Shown in pieces: positions 1-7,305 of a DNA stretch of 64,000 bases. Position 1 is the stretch's first letter. Each line of letters begins with the position of its first letter. Source of the DNA: JBBSAT01 sp046351235 (GTDB lineage: Bacteria > Myxococcota_A > Polyangia > Polyangiales > Sandaracinaceae); the NCBI GenBank assembly GCA_046351235.1, contig JAXLYV010000002.1:1-64000 (forward strand), written 5' to 3'. The notes under the pieces are model-generated. The model saw only the letters and a program-made list of their open reading frames with translations. It was not told the origin of the DNA and searched no databases. The position numbers and the translations under genes were made by a program.

Positions 1-3
1 GTG

Positions 4-78
4 CGAGGCGGGGGGGCCGCGCGCGAGGCGGGGGCGCACGTGAGGCGGGGGCGCGCGTGAGGCGGGGGCGCCGCGTGT
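4..78. repeat. Imperfect short direct repeats, G-rich
   Basis: The hexamer GAGGCG followed by a G run recurs at about 5, 25, 42 and 59, giving four imperfect units of 17-20 bp built around GAGGCGGGGGCGC. The array may continue to the left of the window. It lies 3' of the minus-strand formyltransferase-like gene that ends at 183. No ORF is supported here. Confidence 0.6.
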
Positions 79-91
79 GCACGGAGCTCGA

Positions 92-132
92 CTCCCTCTC
101 CCGCCGGGGCGGGAGAGGGCGGGGGTGAGGGA
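92..132 (+). repeat. REP-like palindrome, copy 1
   Basis: CCCTCTCCCGCC is followed closely by its complement GGCGGGAGAGGG, and then by a G-rich tail containing GGTGAGGGA. The same hairpin-plus-tail architecture recurs at 30994-31033 and 63585-63625 in the same orientation. This copy lies between the left window edge and the 3' end of the formyltransferase-like gene. It resembles the small dispersed REP-type palindromes of many GC-rich genomes. Confidence 0.7.
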
Positions 133-182
133 CTGCGGAGCGCGAGAAGCGCTCGCGCCTCTGCGATCGGAATCGCCGCCGC

Positions 183-1106
183 CTACGTGCGCGGCACGAG
201 CCGCGCGATCTCCGCGCTCCGCAGCTCCTGGCCGACCAGCGCTTCCACGCCTGCTTCTTCCGTCTCCTCGACGCGCACGCGATCGATCCGGAGCGCGCCG
301 CCGTCGCCGGTGCGCACGTGCACGAGGCCGCCCTCGAAGAAGGCCTCGCCCGGCTCGAGCACCTTGGGCGCGCTCGCGATGGCGCGCGCCTCGAGGACGG
401 CGACGAGCGTGTCGCCGAGCTGGGCGATGGCGCCGGGCGCGGGCGCGGCCGCGCGCACGAGGCGCACGAGGAACGGCGCGTCGCGATCCCAGTCGAGCAG
501 CAGCTCTTCCTCGCTCGGCGGATCGGCTGCGGTCGCGCGCGTCTCGTCCTGCGGCCGTCCCTCGAGCAGCTCGCCGCGATCGAGCGCCTCGGCGCAGCGG
601 AAGAGCAGACGCAGCGACGGCCGATCGAGACGGCGCGCGAGCTGCCACGCGTTCTCGGTCTCGCGGATCGGCAGCGCGAGCGCGTCGACGATCGCGCCCG
701 TGTCGTACTCGGCCTCGAGGCGGTGCAACGTCACGCCCGTCTCGGCGTCGCCGGCGAGGATCGCGTGGAAGTAGGGATCGCCGCCGCGGTGGCGCGGCAG
801 GAGCGAAGGATGCACGCCGAAGGCGCCGCGTGGCGCGAGCGCGAGCACGGCGGGCGGGATGCGCTGCGGCCAGAACCACGAGAGGATCGCGTCGGGCTTC
901 GTCGCGGCGATCCTCCTCACGACCGCGGCGTCGCCGAGCTTGGGCTTGTCCAGCACGAGCCCCGTCGCCCGCCGGTGCACGCGGCGCGCACCGATCGCGT
1001 CGGGGTGGCCGAGCGCGATCGAGACCAGGTCGAAGCCCCGATGGAGCAAGAGCACGGCGCCGAGCGGCAGGCCGAAGTACGCGATCCGCGTGCGCGGGGT
1101 CGTCAT
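183..1106 (-). CDS. Formyltransferase-fold protein (Fmt/GART-like), catalytic Asn missing
   Basis: A 307-residue protein from ATG at 1106, matching the length of methionyl-tRNA or sugar formyltransferases. The family signature HPSLLPRHRG is at residues 99-108 and the YDTGAI box with the catalytic Asp at 135. A C-terminal half consistent with the OB-fold domain follows. The canonical order is Asn-x-His...Asp; here the position of the Asn is Gly97 (FGVHPS), so the triad looks incomplete. A longer in-frame extension upstream was rejected because it overlaps the divergent DUF2817 gene. The gene is divergent from that peptidase with a 63-bp gap. It could be a specialised N-formyltransferase or a degenerate paralogue; the substrate cannot be told from sequence. 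Confidence 0.8.
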   Translation of the reverse strand: MTTPRTRIAYFGLPLGAVLLLHRGFDLVSIALGHPDAIGARRVHRRATGLVLDKPKLGDAAVVRRIAATKPDAILSWFWPQRIPPAVLALAPRGAFGVHPSLLPRHRGGDPYFHAILAGDAETGVTLHRLEAEYDTGAIVDALALPIRETENAWQLARRLDRPSLRLLFRCAEALDRGELLEGRPQDETRATAADPPSEEELLLDWDRDAPFLVRLVRAAAPAPGAIAQLGDTLVAVLEARAIASAPKVLEPGEAFFEGGLVHVRTGDGGALRIDRVRVEETEEAGVEALVGQELRSAEIARLVPRT

Positions 1107-1169
1107 CGCGAGAGGACATACCGCAACTTTCGCTTGGCGCGCGGCGCGCGGGGCGGTAGCCGTCTGGCC

Positions 1170-2213
1170 ATGAGCCCCGACTCGTTCTTCTCGCCCACCT
1201 ACGAGCATGCGCGCGACGCGTTCGTCGATGCCGCCGAGCGCCACCCGCACCTGCGCGAGCGGGGCGCGCTGACGGTGACGGGCGAGTACACGATCGACTG
1301 GGCGCTCACCGGTGATCCCGACGCGCGCGAGGTGCTCGTGTACACGAGCGGTCTGCACGGCATCGAGGGCTACGCAGGAAGCGCCGTGCAGCGGCGCCTG
1401 CTCGCGCTCGGGGAGGCGCGCACGGTGCTCTGGCTGCACGCGCTGAACCCGTGGGGCATGGCGCACTTCCGGCGCGTCAACGAGAGCAACGTCGACCTCA
1501 ACCGGAACTTCCTGCCGGAAGGCGCGAGCTACGCAGCGGACGACGCGGCGTATGCGGCGCTCGATGCGCTCCTGAACCCGCCGCGGCCGCCGGGGCCGGA
1601 CCTCTTCCTCGCGCGCGCGGCGGCGCACCTCGCCAAGCACGGGATGGGCACGCTGCGCAACGCCGTGGCACGGGGCCAGTACTCGTTCCCGCGCGGCATC
1701 TTCTACGGTGGCCAGCGGGCCGAGGCGACGACGCGCGCGGTGCTGGGGTTCCTGCCGGCGCGCTTGGGGCGGGCGCAGCGCGTGGTGCACATCGACCTGC
1801 ACACGGCGCGCGGGCCGCGCGGGGACTACGTCGCGTTCCTCGAGAAAGGCGACGGCACCGAGAAGGCGCGCGCCACGCCGAGCTTCGGCGAGCGCCTGCG
1901 CGCGTGGGAGGCCGGCACGGCGGACGGCTACGAGATGCGCGGCGGCATGCTCCCCGAGCTCCAGCGGCGCGTGCCGGGCGCGCGCTACGACGCGATCACG
2001 CTGGAGTTCGGCACGTCGAACGATCTCGGCATCGTGATGGCGCTGCGGGCGGAGAACCAGGCGCACTTCCACGGCACGGCGACGCACGACGCGCGCGTGC
2101 GGCGAGGGATGCGCGAGGCGTTCTTCCCGGACGATGCGCGCTGGCGCGCGAGTGTCGTCGGGCACGCCGAGGGGATCCATCGGCAGGCGGAGCGGCTGCT
2201 CGAGAGCCGCTGA
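1170..2213 (+). CDS. DUF2817 / M14-like zinc carboxypeptidase
   Basis: A 347-residue protein of the DUF2817 branch of M14 metallocarboxypeptidases. The zinc site is readable: H63xxE66 in GLHGIEG, then a histidine in HIDLHT (207-212). The general-base glutamate is E279 in TLEFGT. No signal peptide is evident from the ATG at 1170, so it is probably cytoplasmic. The ATG was chosen because the upstream frame is intergenic and antisense to the divergent formyltransferase-like gene. Family members cleave C-terminal residues or amide bonds; the substrate is unknown here. Confidence 0.85.
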   Translation: MSPDSFFSPTYEHARDAFVDAAERHPHLRERGALTVTGEYTIDWALTGDPDAREVLVYTSGLHGIEGYAGSAVQRRLLALGEARTVLWLHALNPWGMAHFRRVNESNVDLNRNFLPEGASYAADDAAYAALDALLNPPRPPGPDLFLARAAAHLAKHGMGTLRNAVARGQYSFPRGIFYGGQRAEATTRAVLGFLPARLGRAQRVVHIDLHTARGPRGDYVAFLEKGDGTEKARATPSFGERLRAWEAGTADGYEMRGGMLPELQRRVPGARYDAITLEFGTSNDLGIVMALRAENQAHFHGTATHDARVRRGMREAFFPDDARWRASVVGHAEGIHRQAERLLESR

Positions 2214-2294
2214 CGTGGGCGGCCCGGCGCGGCCGCATGAACGCGCGCGCAAAGAGTGGTATACCGCCGCGTTTTCGACCGGCCGAGGAGCCTC

Positions 2295-2702
2295 GTGTCC
2301 ACCACCCAGCGCACCATCCGCGTCGTCGCGGCCATCATCGAGCAAGGCGGCCGCTACCTGATCACGCAGCGCCGGCCGAACGCGGTGTTGCCGCTCCTCT
2401 GGGAGTTCCCGGGCGGCAAGGTCGAGCCGGGCGAGACCGACGCGCAGGCCCTGGCGCGCGAGCTGGTCGAGCGCCTCGGCGTGCACGTGGACGTCGGCGA
2501 GCTCGTGTCGGCCGAGCCGCACGCGTACGAGCACTACACCGTGGACCTGCAGGTCTACGCGTGCCGCGTCGTCGGGGGCGAGCCCGAGTGCCGCGCGGTG
2601 CACGCGTTCCGCTGGGTCACGTCGGCCGAGTTCGACGCGTATCCTTTCACGCCGGCCGACGAGCTCTCGATGAACAAGCTGCTGGGAGTGATCGATGCTT
2701 GA
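2295..2702 (+). CDS. Nudix hydrolase, MutT-like
   Basis: A 135-residue Nudix protein. The start is taken at GTG 2295 because a GAGGAG ribosome binding site ends 4 nt before it; an ATG at 2256 lacks one. The Nudix box runs from G41 (GKVEPGE) to RELVERLGV at residues 55-63. The canonical REuxEExGu has Glu at the sixth position, a metal ligand in MutT, but here it is Arg60. Fold and length fit an 8-oxo-dGTPase or other nucleotide diphosphate hydrolase, but metal binding may be altered. The stop overlaps the start of the following lipoprotein gene by 8 bp, suggesting co-transcription. Confidence 0.85.
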   Translation: MSTTQRTIRVVAAIIEQGGRYLITQRRPNAVLPLLWEFPGGKVEPGETDAQALARELVERLGVHVDVGELVSAEPHAYEHYTVDLQVYACRVVGGEPECRAVHAFRWVTSAEFDAYPFTPADELSMNKLLGVIDA

Positions 2703-3270
2703 ACGAAACGGGATGCGCGCGGTGCTGTTCTTCTCCTGTGCGCTCGCGCTCGGCGCGTGCGGCGGTGACGAACCCTCGCTCCACGCCAGTGCGGACGAGC
2801 ACGCCGAGAGCGCCGGCGCGTGCGAGCACCACGAAGAGGCGGCCCACGCCGAGGCGGAGGCCGCGCCGAGCGACGGCCCGCAGCCCTCGGCCATCCTCGC
2901 CGACGGCGCCCGCCAGTTCGGCGCGCCGCTGAGCGAGGGCGGCAGCGAGGTCGCGCTCGCCGACATCGCCGGCGCGCCCGCCACCTACGACGGCCAGACG
3001 GTGCGGACGGCGGGCCACATCGAGCGCGTCTGCCAGCGCATGGGCTGCTGGATGGAGCTGCGCGCCGAGGGGACGGACGCGGTGCGCGTGCCGATGGCCG
3101 GCCACTCGTTCTTCCTGCCGCGCGACGTCGCGGGGCACGAGGCGACCATCGAGGGCCGCGTCACCGTCACGCCGCTCTCGCCCGAGCGCGCGGCGCACCT
3201 CGCGAGCGAGGGCGCGCTCGCGACGGCGAACGACCTCTCCATCGAGGCGACGAGCGTCGTCGTCCGCTGA
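2695..3270 (+). CDS. DUF4920-domain lipoprotein
   Basis: A 191-residue exported protein. ATG 2695 has a GGGAG ribosome binding site 6 nt upstream inside the Nudix gene; an internal ATG at 2713 gives a tidier signal peptide and is the alternative. A hydrophobic stretch ends in lipobox LGAC, followed by a His/Glu/Ala-rich linker (residues 30-60). The rest matches DUF4920, with the diagnostic VCQRMGCWMEL segment containing two conserved Cys. DUF4920 proteins are predicted periplasmic or outer-membrane lipoproteins of unknown role. Translationally coupled to the Nudix gene. Confidence 0.8.
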   Translation: MLERNGMRAVLFFSCALALGACGGDEPSLHASADEHAESAGACEHHEEAAHAEAEAAPSDGPQPSAILADGARQFGAPLSEGGSEVALADIAGAPATYDGQTVRTAGHIERVCQRMGCWMELRAEGTDAVRVPMAGHSFFLPRDVAGHEATIEGRVTVTPLSPERAAHLASEGALATANDLSIEATSVVVR

Positions 3271-3276
3271 CGCGCC

Positions 3277-4050
3277 GTGGAGGGCGTGCCCAGCCGCTGC
3301 CCCACGTGCAGCACGTCGATCCCCGAGGGCGCCGTGCGCTGCCCCGGCTGCGGCCGCGTCTTCGGCGAGGACAATCGCTGCCCGCATTGTCACGCCATCG
3401 CGGCCGTGAAGCCCTCCGGCGGCGGCTTCGTGTGCCTCGCGTGCGGAAAGCCGCGGCAGCGGTTGTCGGGCACGACGGTGCTCGGCGAGCCCGATGCGCG
3501 CAGCTCGATCGTGCCGCTCGCGCGGCAAGCGCCGATCACGACGCCGCTCGCCACGGCCGGCATCGCCACGATGGTCGGCTCGGCGGTGGTCGCGACGCTC
3601 GCGCTCGCCTTCCTCGGGACGAGCGGGATCGGCCTCTTCGCGCTCGCGGCCGCGCTCGTCGGGCTCGGCGTCGGCGCGGGCGCGCTCGCGCAGGGGCGCG
3701 CGAACGCGCGGCGCGCTCGCTCGGCGATGCAGCACGCGGTCGATCAGCGCGTACGCGCGCTCGCCGAGCGGCACCAGGGCAGGCTCACGGCGGCCGAGGT
3801 CGCCAAGGCGCTGAGCGTGGAGCCGGTGGAGGCCGAGAAGGTGCTGATGCGCATGGCCGACGGAACGAGCGTCACGGCCGAGGTCGACGAGAGCGTGGGC
3901 TCCCTCTACTTCGTGTTCCACGACCTCGTCCCCGCGTTGCCGAAGACGCGCGTCGAGGTGAGCGAGGCGCCCGCGGCCGAGGAGAGCGAGAGCGACGCCG
4001 TGGCGGAAGCGGGCGCCGCGGCCGAGGCGAAGAAGCGCGCCGAGCCGTAG
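3277..4050 (+). CDS. Double zinc-ribbon membrane protein
   Basis: 257 residues from GTG 3277; GTG 3286 is an alternative. The first 60 residues hold four CxxC knuckles (CPTC, CPGC, CPHC, CLAC), enough for two zinc ribbons. Two hydrophobic segments follow at roughly 92-115 and 120-140 and probably form a membrane hairpin. Then comes a basic region, a helix-turn-helix-like stretch (LTAAEVAKALSVEPVEAEKVL) and an acidic Ala/Glu tail. It begins 6 bp after the DUF4920 gene and converges on the next gene with only 13 bp between stops. No known family was recognised; function unknown. Confidence 0.75.
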   Translation: MEGVPSRCPTCSTSIPEGAVRCPGCGRVFGEDNRCPHCHAIAAVKPSGGGFVCLACGKPRQRLSGTTVLGEPDARSSIVPLARQAPITTPLATAGIATMVGSAVVATLALAFLGTSGIGLFALAAALVGLGVGAGALAQGRANARRARSAMQHAVDQRVRALAERHQGRLTAAEVAKALSVEPVEAEKVLMRMADGTSVTAEVDESVGSLYFVFHDLVPALPKTRVEVSEAPAAEESESDAVAEAGAAAEAKKRAEP

Positions 4051-4063
4051 TCGCCCGCGGCCG

Positions 4064-4633
4064 TCAGTCGAGCGCGGTCTTGGTGACCTCGCCCTCGGGT
4101 GGCGTCACCACGTGGCTCAGCGCGATCACCTCGACGAGCACGGCGCGGTAGACGCGATCGAAGGACTCGAGATCCGCGCCTTCGCCCGCTTGGTCGAGCG
4201 CCTGGTCGAGGTGGTGCTGCACGAAGTGGAGCAGCGTCGGCTGCGTCATCGCGACGACGTCGTCGCTCTCCATCGTCTCGGCCGGGTCGTCCTGCCGCAG
4301 CTCCTCGTCGGCGGCGAGCATCTGCCGCGCGTCCTTGAGCTCGGCCTCCGTCACCTCGCCCAGACGCGTGGGGAAGGCCTCGCGGAACGCGATGTAGACC
4401 GTGACCACGAGGAAGTAGCCGAGCGACTGTGCGAGATCGTCGCTGCGGCCCGAGACCTCGCTACCGAGCCACGTCGCGAGCGCGGGCTGGCGCCGATCCA
4501 TCTCGCGATAGGCGGCATCGAGCTGCTCCTGCAGGCCGTCGCTCTCGTCGCCGAGCAGCTCCTCGACCGCGCCCACCGCCATCTCGTCGACGACGGCCCA
4601 GGGCGGCACGGGGCGCAGCGCGGCCTTCTTCAC
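4064..4633 (-). CDS. Uncharacterised protein, second gene of a two-gene operon
   Basis: About 189 residues from GTG 4633; TTG 4642 is the alternative. Both lie within 15 bp of the upstream stop at 4647, so the two genes are almost certainly one transcript. The protein is soluble, acidic and mostly helical by composition, with no Cys, signal peptide or motif I recognise. The central segment SDDLAQSLGYFLVVTVYIAFREAFPTRLGEV is aromatic-rich. Adjacency to the 445-residue protein suggests a joint function, but none is assigned. Confidence 0.7.
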   Translation of the reverse strand: MKKAALRPVPPWAVVDEMAVGAVEELLGDESDGLQEQLDAAYREMDRRQPALATWLGSEVSGRSDDLAQSLGYFLVVTVYIAFREAFPTRLGEVTEAELKDARQMLAADEELRQDDPAETMESDDVVAMTQPTLLHFVQHHLDQALDQAGEGADLESFDRVYRAVLVEVIALSHVVTPPEGEVTKTALD

Positions 4634-4646
4634 GAAGCGCAAGGGA

Positions 4647-5984
4647 TCACCACTTCCGCTTGGGCGGCGGCGGCGCGGCGCTCGGGCGCATGGGCGCGGG
4701 CGGCACGCTCGCCGGAGCCGACGACGCGATCGGCGTCGTGAGCAGGATCGGCGGGGGCTCGGCGGCCGGAGGCGGCACCGAGGCGCGCGGCGGAAGGAAC
4801 GCGAGCGGCGCGTAGAGCTGCTGCGCCTCGGGCGGCAGGCCTGCCACCATCGCGACCAGATCCGCCTTGCGCAGGTAGACCTCTTCGCGGCGGCCGCCGT
4901 CGCGCTCGAGCTTGAGCGAGAGCTCGCTCGGGTTCGGCGAGTGGCGCGAGACCTCGGCGGCGACCGGCGCGAGGCGATCGGCGATGCGCGCGAGCAGCAC
5001 CTGCACGAGGTTGCGCTCGAAGACCTCGTGCCCGTCGAGCTGCGCCGAGAGCAAGCGTCGCTTGTGCTGGAGCAGGGTCGCGCACTCGCGGCGCAGCTTG
5101 CTCGCGAGCTCGAGCACGCGCGCCATCTCCTCGCCCTCGGCGGCGAAGGGCGCATCGCTGCCGCCGCTGCCGCGCTCGTCCATGCGCGTGATCTTCACGA
5201 TGGTCCGACCGTCCTCGGAGGGATCCACCGTGAGCACGAACGCGTCGCGCGGCGCATCGATGCGGCGCCGCAGGTGCAGCTCCATGGAGTCGGGGCCGAG
5301 CTCGATCGCGCCGATCACCAGCTCGTCGAGCGTGACGACGTCGGGCTGGAGCGAGCTGCGCAGGAACTGCTTCTTGAAGCCGACCTGCATCACGAAGCCG
5401 GGCGAGAGGTCGCCGATCTTGCGCGCGCGGCTCCACGCGCCGTCGCGCGCGAGATCGATCGCCACGACGGTGGTGAGCTCGCCCGGGTGCTCGAGCACGG
5501 CTTGGCCGTTGGGCGAGGTGCCCGCGAGGCTGAGCGAGAGCGCCCACGAGAGCGTGGGCAGCGGATCGGCGAGCAAGTAGTCGGAGACGACCTTGCGGAT
5601 CTCGGCGCGCTTCTCGCGGATGCGCGAGGTCACCTCGCCCGAGGCACCATCGAGCTCCTTGGTGCGCGCGAGGCGTGCCTGCGCGCCGAGCGCCTCGATC
5701 TGATCGGCGATCTGGCTCGCGTAGGGCCCGACCACCTGCGGCGCCGCCGAGCGCGCCGCGCGCTCGATGATCAGGTCGCCCGCGCCCGCGAAGAAGACGT
5801 GGATCGCCTCGAGCGCGTGCAGGTGCTCCTGCGCGCGCTCGCCGAGCGAGCGCTCGAGCTCGTCGGCCTCGTGCGCGAGCAAGAGCGCCTTGCTCGAGGC
5901 CTGCACGAACACGCGCAGCGCCGCGAGGAAGTCGTAGCCCCCGGGGAACGGCTCGGAATCACCGTAGAGATACCGCCCAGCCAT
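4647..5984 (-). CDS. Uncharacterised 445-residue protein with proline-rich tail
   Basis: Starts at ATG 5984 (MAGRYLYGDSEPFP). The N-terminal 150 residues are helical and probably coiled-coil, rich in Glu/Arg/Ala. The middle (150-300) looks like alternating beta segments. Another helical, Leu/Arg-rich region covers 300-400, and a Pro/Ala/Ser tail ends in PPPPKRKW. There is no signal peptide or membrane span. I do not recognise a named domain; the opening YLYGDSEPFP block reads as a conserved motif and could anchor a homology search. The 19-bp tandem array sits directly upstream, so it may influence expression. Confidence 0.75.
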   Translation of the reverse strand: MAGRYLYGDSEPFPGGYDFLAALRVFVQASSKALLLAHEADELERSLGERAQEHLHALEAIHVFFAGAGDLIIERAARSAAPQVVGPYASQIADQIEALGAQARLARTKELDGASGEVTSRIREKRAEIRKVVSDYLLADPLPTLSWALSLSLAGTSPNGQAVLEHPGELTTVVAIDLARDGAWSRARKIGDLSPGFVMQVGFKKQFLRSSLQPDVVTLDELVIGAIELGPDSMELHLRRRIDAPRDAFVLTVDPSEDGRTIVKITRMDERGSGGSDAPFAAEGEEMARVLELASKLRRECATLLQHKRRLLSAQLDGHEVFERNLVQVLLARIADRLAPVAAEVSRHSPNPSELSLKLERDGGRREEVYLRKADLVAMVAGLPPEAQQLYAPLAFLPPRASVPPPAAEPPPILLTTPIASSAPASVPPAPMRPSAAPPPPKRKW

Positions 5985-6056
5985 CGGGCGACGATACGCC
6001 AAGGCGCGCCGGCCCGTACAGCATCCGCGGTCGGGGCGTCTTGCGTCAGCCGCGTG

Positions 6057-6200
6057 AGCCGAAGCGCCCGCGCTCATCGAAGCGCCCCGCGTCCGCCGAA
6101 GCGCCCCGCGTCCGCCGAAGCGCCCCGCGTCCGCCGAAGCGCCCCGCGTCCGCCGAAGCGCCCCGCGTCCGCCGAAGCGCCCCGCGTCAGCCGAAGCGGA
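6057..6200. repeat. 19-bp tandem repeat array, about 7 units
   Basis: Successive GAAG landmarks at 6079, 6098, 6117, 6136, 6155, 6174 and 6193 are exactly 19 bp apart; a first imperfect unit starts at 6061, 18 bp earlier. The unit is GCCGAAGCGCCCCGCGTCC with almost no variation in the middle. The last unit contains the stop codon of the downstream-facing SDR gene (6187-6189), and the array lies 73 bp upstream of the 445-residue gene. It is too short and uninterrupted for CRISPR; it is a minisatellite-type array. Confidence 0.9.
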
Positions 6201-7227
6201 AGCCGAGGCGCGCGAGCACGGCCTCGCTCGCGTCCCAGAGCCGGCGGCCGGTGCGCGGGTCGGCCGCGCGCGGGTCGCGCTCCTTGCGCGTCTTCACGTG
6301 GACGTAGACGCCGGTCTCGCCCTCGATGGAGCGGCTCGCCGAGAGCCACACCAGCGGCAGCGCGCCCTCGTCCACCGGCTTGAAGAAGCGACGCATCGCC
6401 GGGTCGAGCACGGGCTTGACCCAGCCAGGCGCCTCGCGCGCGATGTCGGTGGCGACGGCGCCGGGGCAGCTCGTGTGGACGGACACGCCCGGCACGCGGC
6501 GCGCGAGCTCGGCCGCGAAGGTCTCGAGCAGGAGCTTGCTGTGGCCGTACTCGGCGACGACCTCGCGCATGCCGTAGGTGCCCGGCAGCGCGAAGCGCGG
6601 CCAGTCGATCGGGTGCGCGGTGCGGTACGACTCGCTCGAGACCATCACGATGCGCGGCGCGAAGCGCTCGGCGGGGCCGTCGTCGGTGTCGGCGGGCGGC
6701 GCGCCCTCGCCGAGGATCTTCGCGTCGAGCAGGCGCCGCACGAAGAGGTAGTTCGCGAGGTAGTTCACCTGGAACATCTCGTCGAGGCCGTGGCGCGAGA
6801 CGCGCGCCTTGTCGGGCACGATGGCGGCGTTGAGCACGAGCACGTCGAGGACGACGCCGTCCTCCTTCAGCTCGAGGGCGAGCTTGTCGACGCTCGCGAG
6901 GTCGCTCAGGTCGAGCTTCATCCCGGAGGCCGTGCCGCCGTGCCCGTCACCCGCGTGCTGCACCGCCTTCATCGCGTCCTCGATGCCGGAGCGGCACGCG
7001 AGGATCACGTGCGCACCGCGCTGCGCCAGCTGCTTGCTGATCGCGAGGCCGAGGCCGCGGTTGGCGCCGGTGACGAGCACCGTCCTTCCGTCGAGCCGGT
7101 CCTCGGGCGCGAGCGAGAGAGGGGGCGCCGCGTCGCGGAAGCGATCGACGATCCCGTGGAGGGTGGCGGAGACGATGCCGTCGAAGCGGCGCTCGAAGGG
7201 GCTCGGCAAAGCGCGGCAAGAATACAC
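6187..7227 (-). CDS. Short-chain dehydrogenase/reductase, retinol-dehydrogenase/POR-like
   Basis: About 346 residues from GTG 7227; ATG 7296 is a longer alternative. The Rossmann signature TGANRGLG lies near residue 55, an NAA segment (LNAAIVPDK) follows, and the catalytic block has Ser in VMVSSES and Tyr-x3-Lys in YGHSK. The overall layout (long N-terminal lead, extended C-terminus) resembles the retinol dehydrogenase or light-dependent protochlorophyllide reductase branch, so NADP(H) use is likely. Substrate unknown. The stop codon falls inside the 19-bp tandem array. Confidence 0.85.
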   Translation of the reverse strand: MYSCRALPSPFERRFDGIVSATLHGIVDRFRDAAPPLSLAPEDRLDGRTVLVTGANRGLGLAISKQLAQRGAHVILACRSGIEDAMKAVQHAGDGHGGTASGMKLDLSDLASVDKLALELKEDGVVLDVLVLNAAIVPDKARVSRHGLDEMFQVNYLANYLFVRRLLDAKILGEGAPPADTDDGPAERFAPRIVMVSSESYRTAHPIDWPRFALPGTYGMREVVAEYGHSKLLLETFAAELARRVPGVSVHTSCPGAVATDIAREAPGWVKPVLDPAMRRFFKPVDEGALPLVWLSASRSIEGETGVYVHVKTRKERDPRAADPRTGRRLWDASEAVLARLGFRFG

Positions 7228-7305
7228 CGATGTCGGCCGGCCGTTGCGCGCGGAGCGGGGCCCGGCCCACCAGGCGGGGCCGGCGCGTCGGCGCACGGGG
7301 AGCGA

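Noticed and set aside
183..2984. 933-residue minus-strand open frame
   Set aside because: Only the last 307 residues are protein-like; the rest is antisense to the DUF2817 and Nudix genes, an effect of GC-rich codon bias.
6057..6200. CRISPR array
   Set aside because: Repeats are contiguous 19-mers without spacers, and no cas genes are present.
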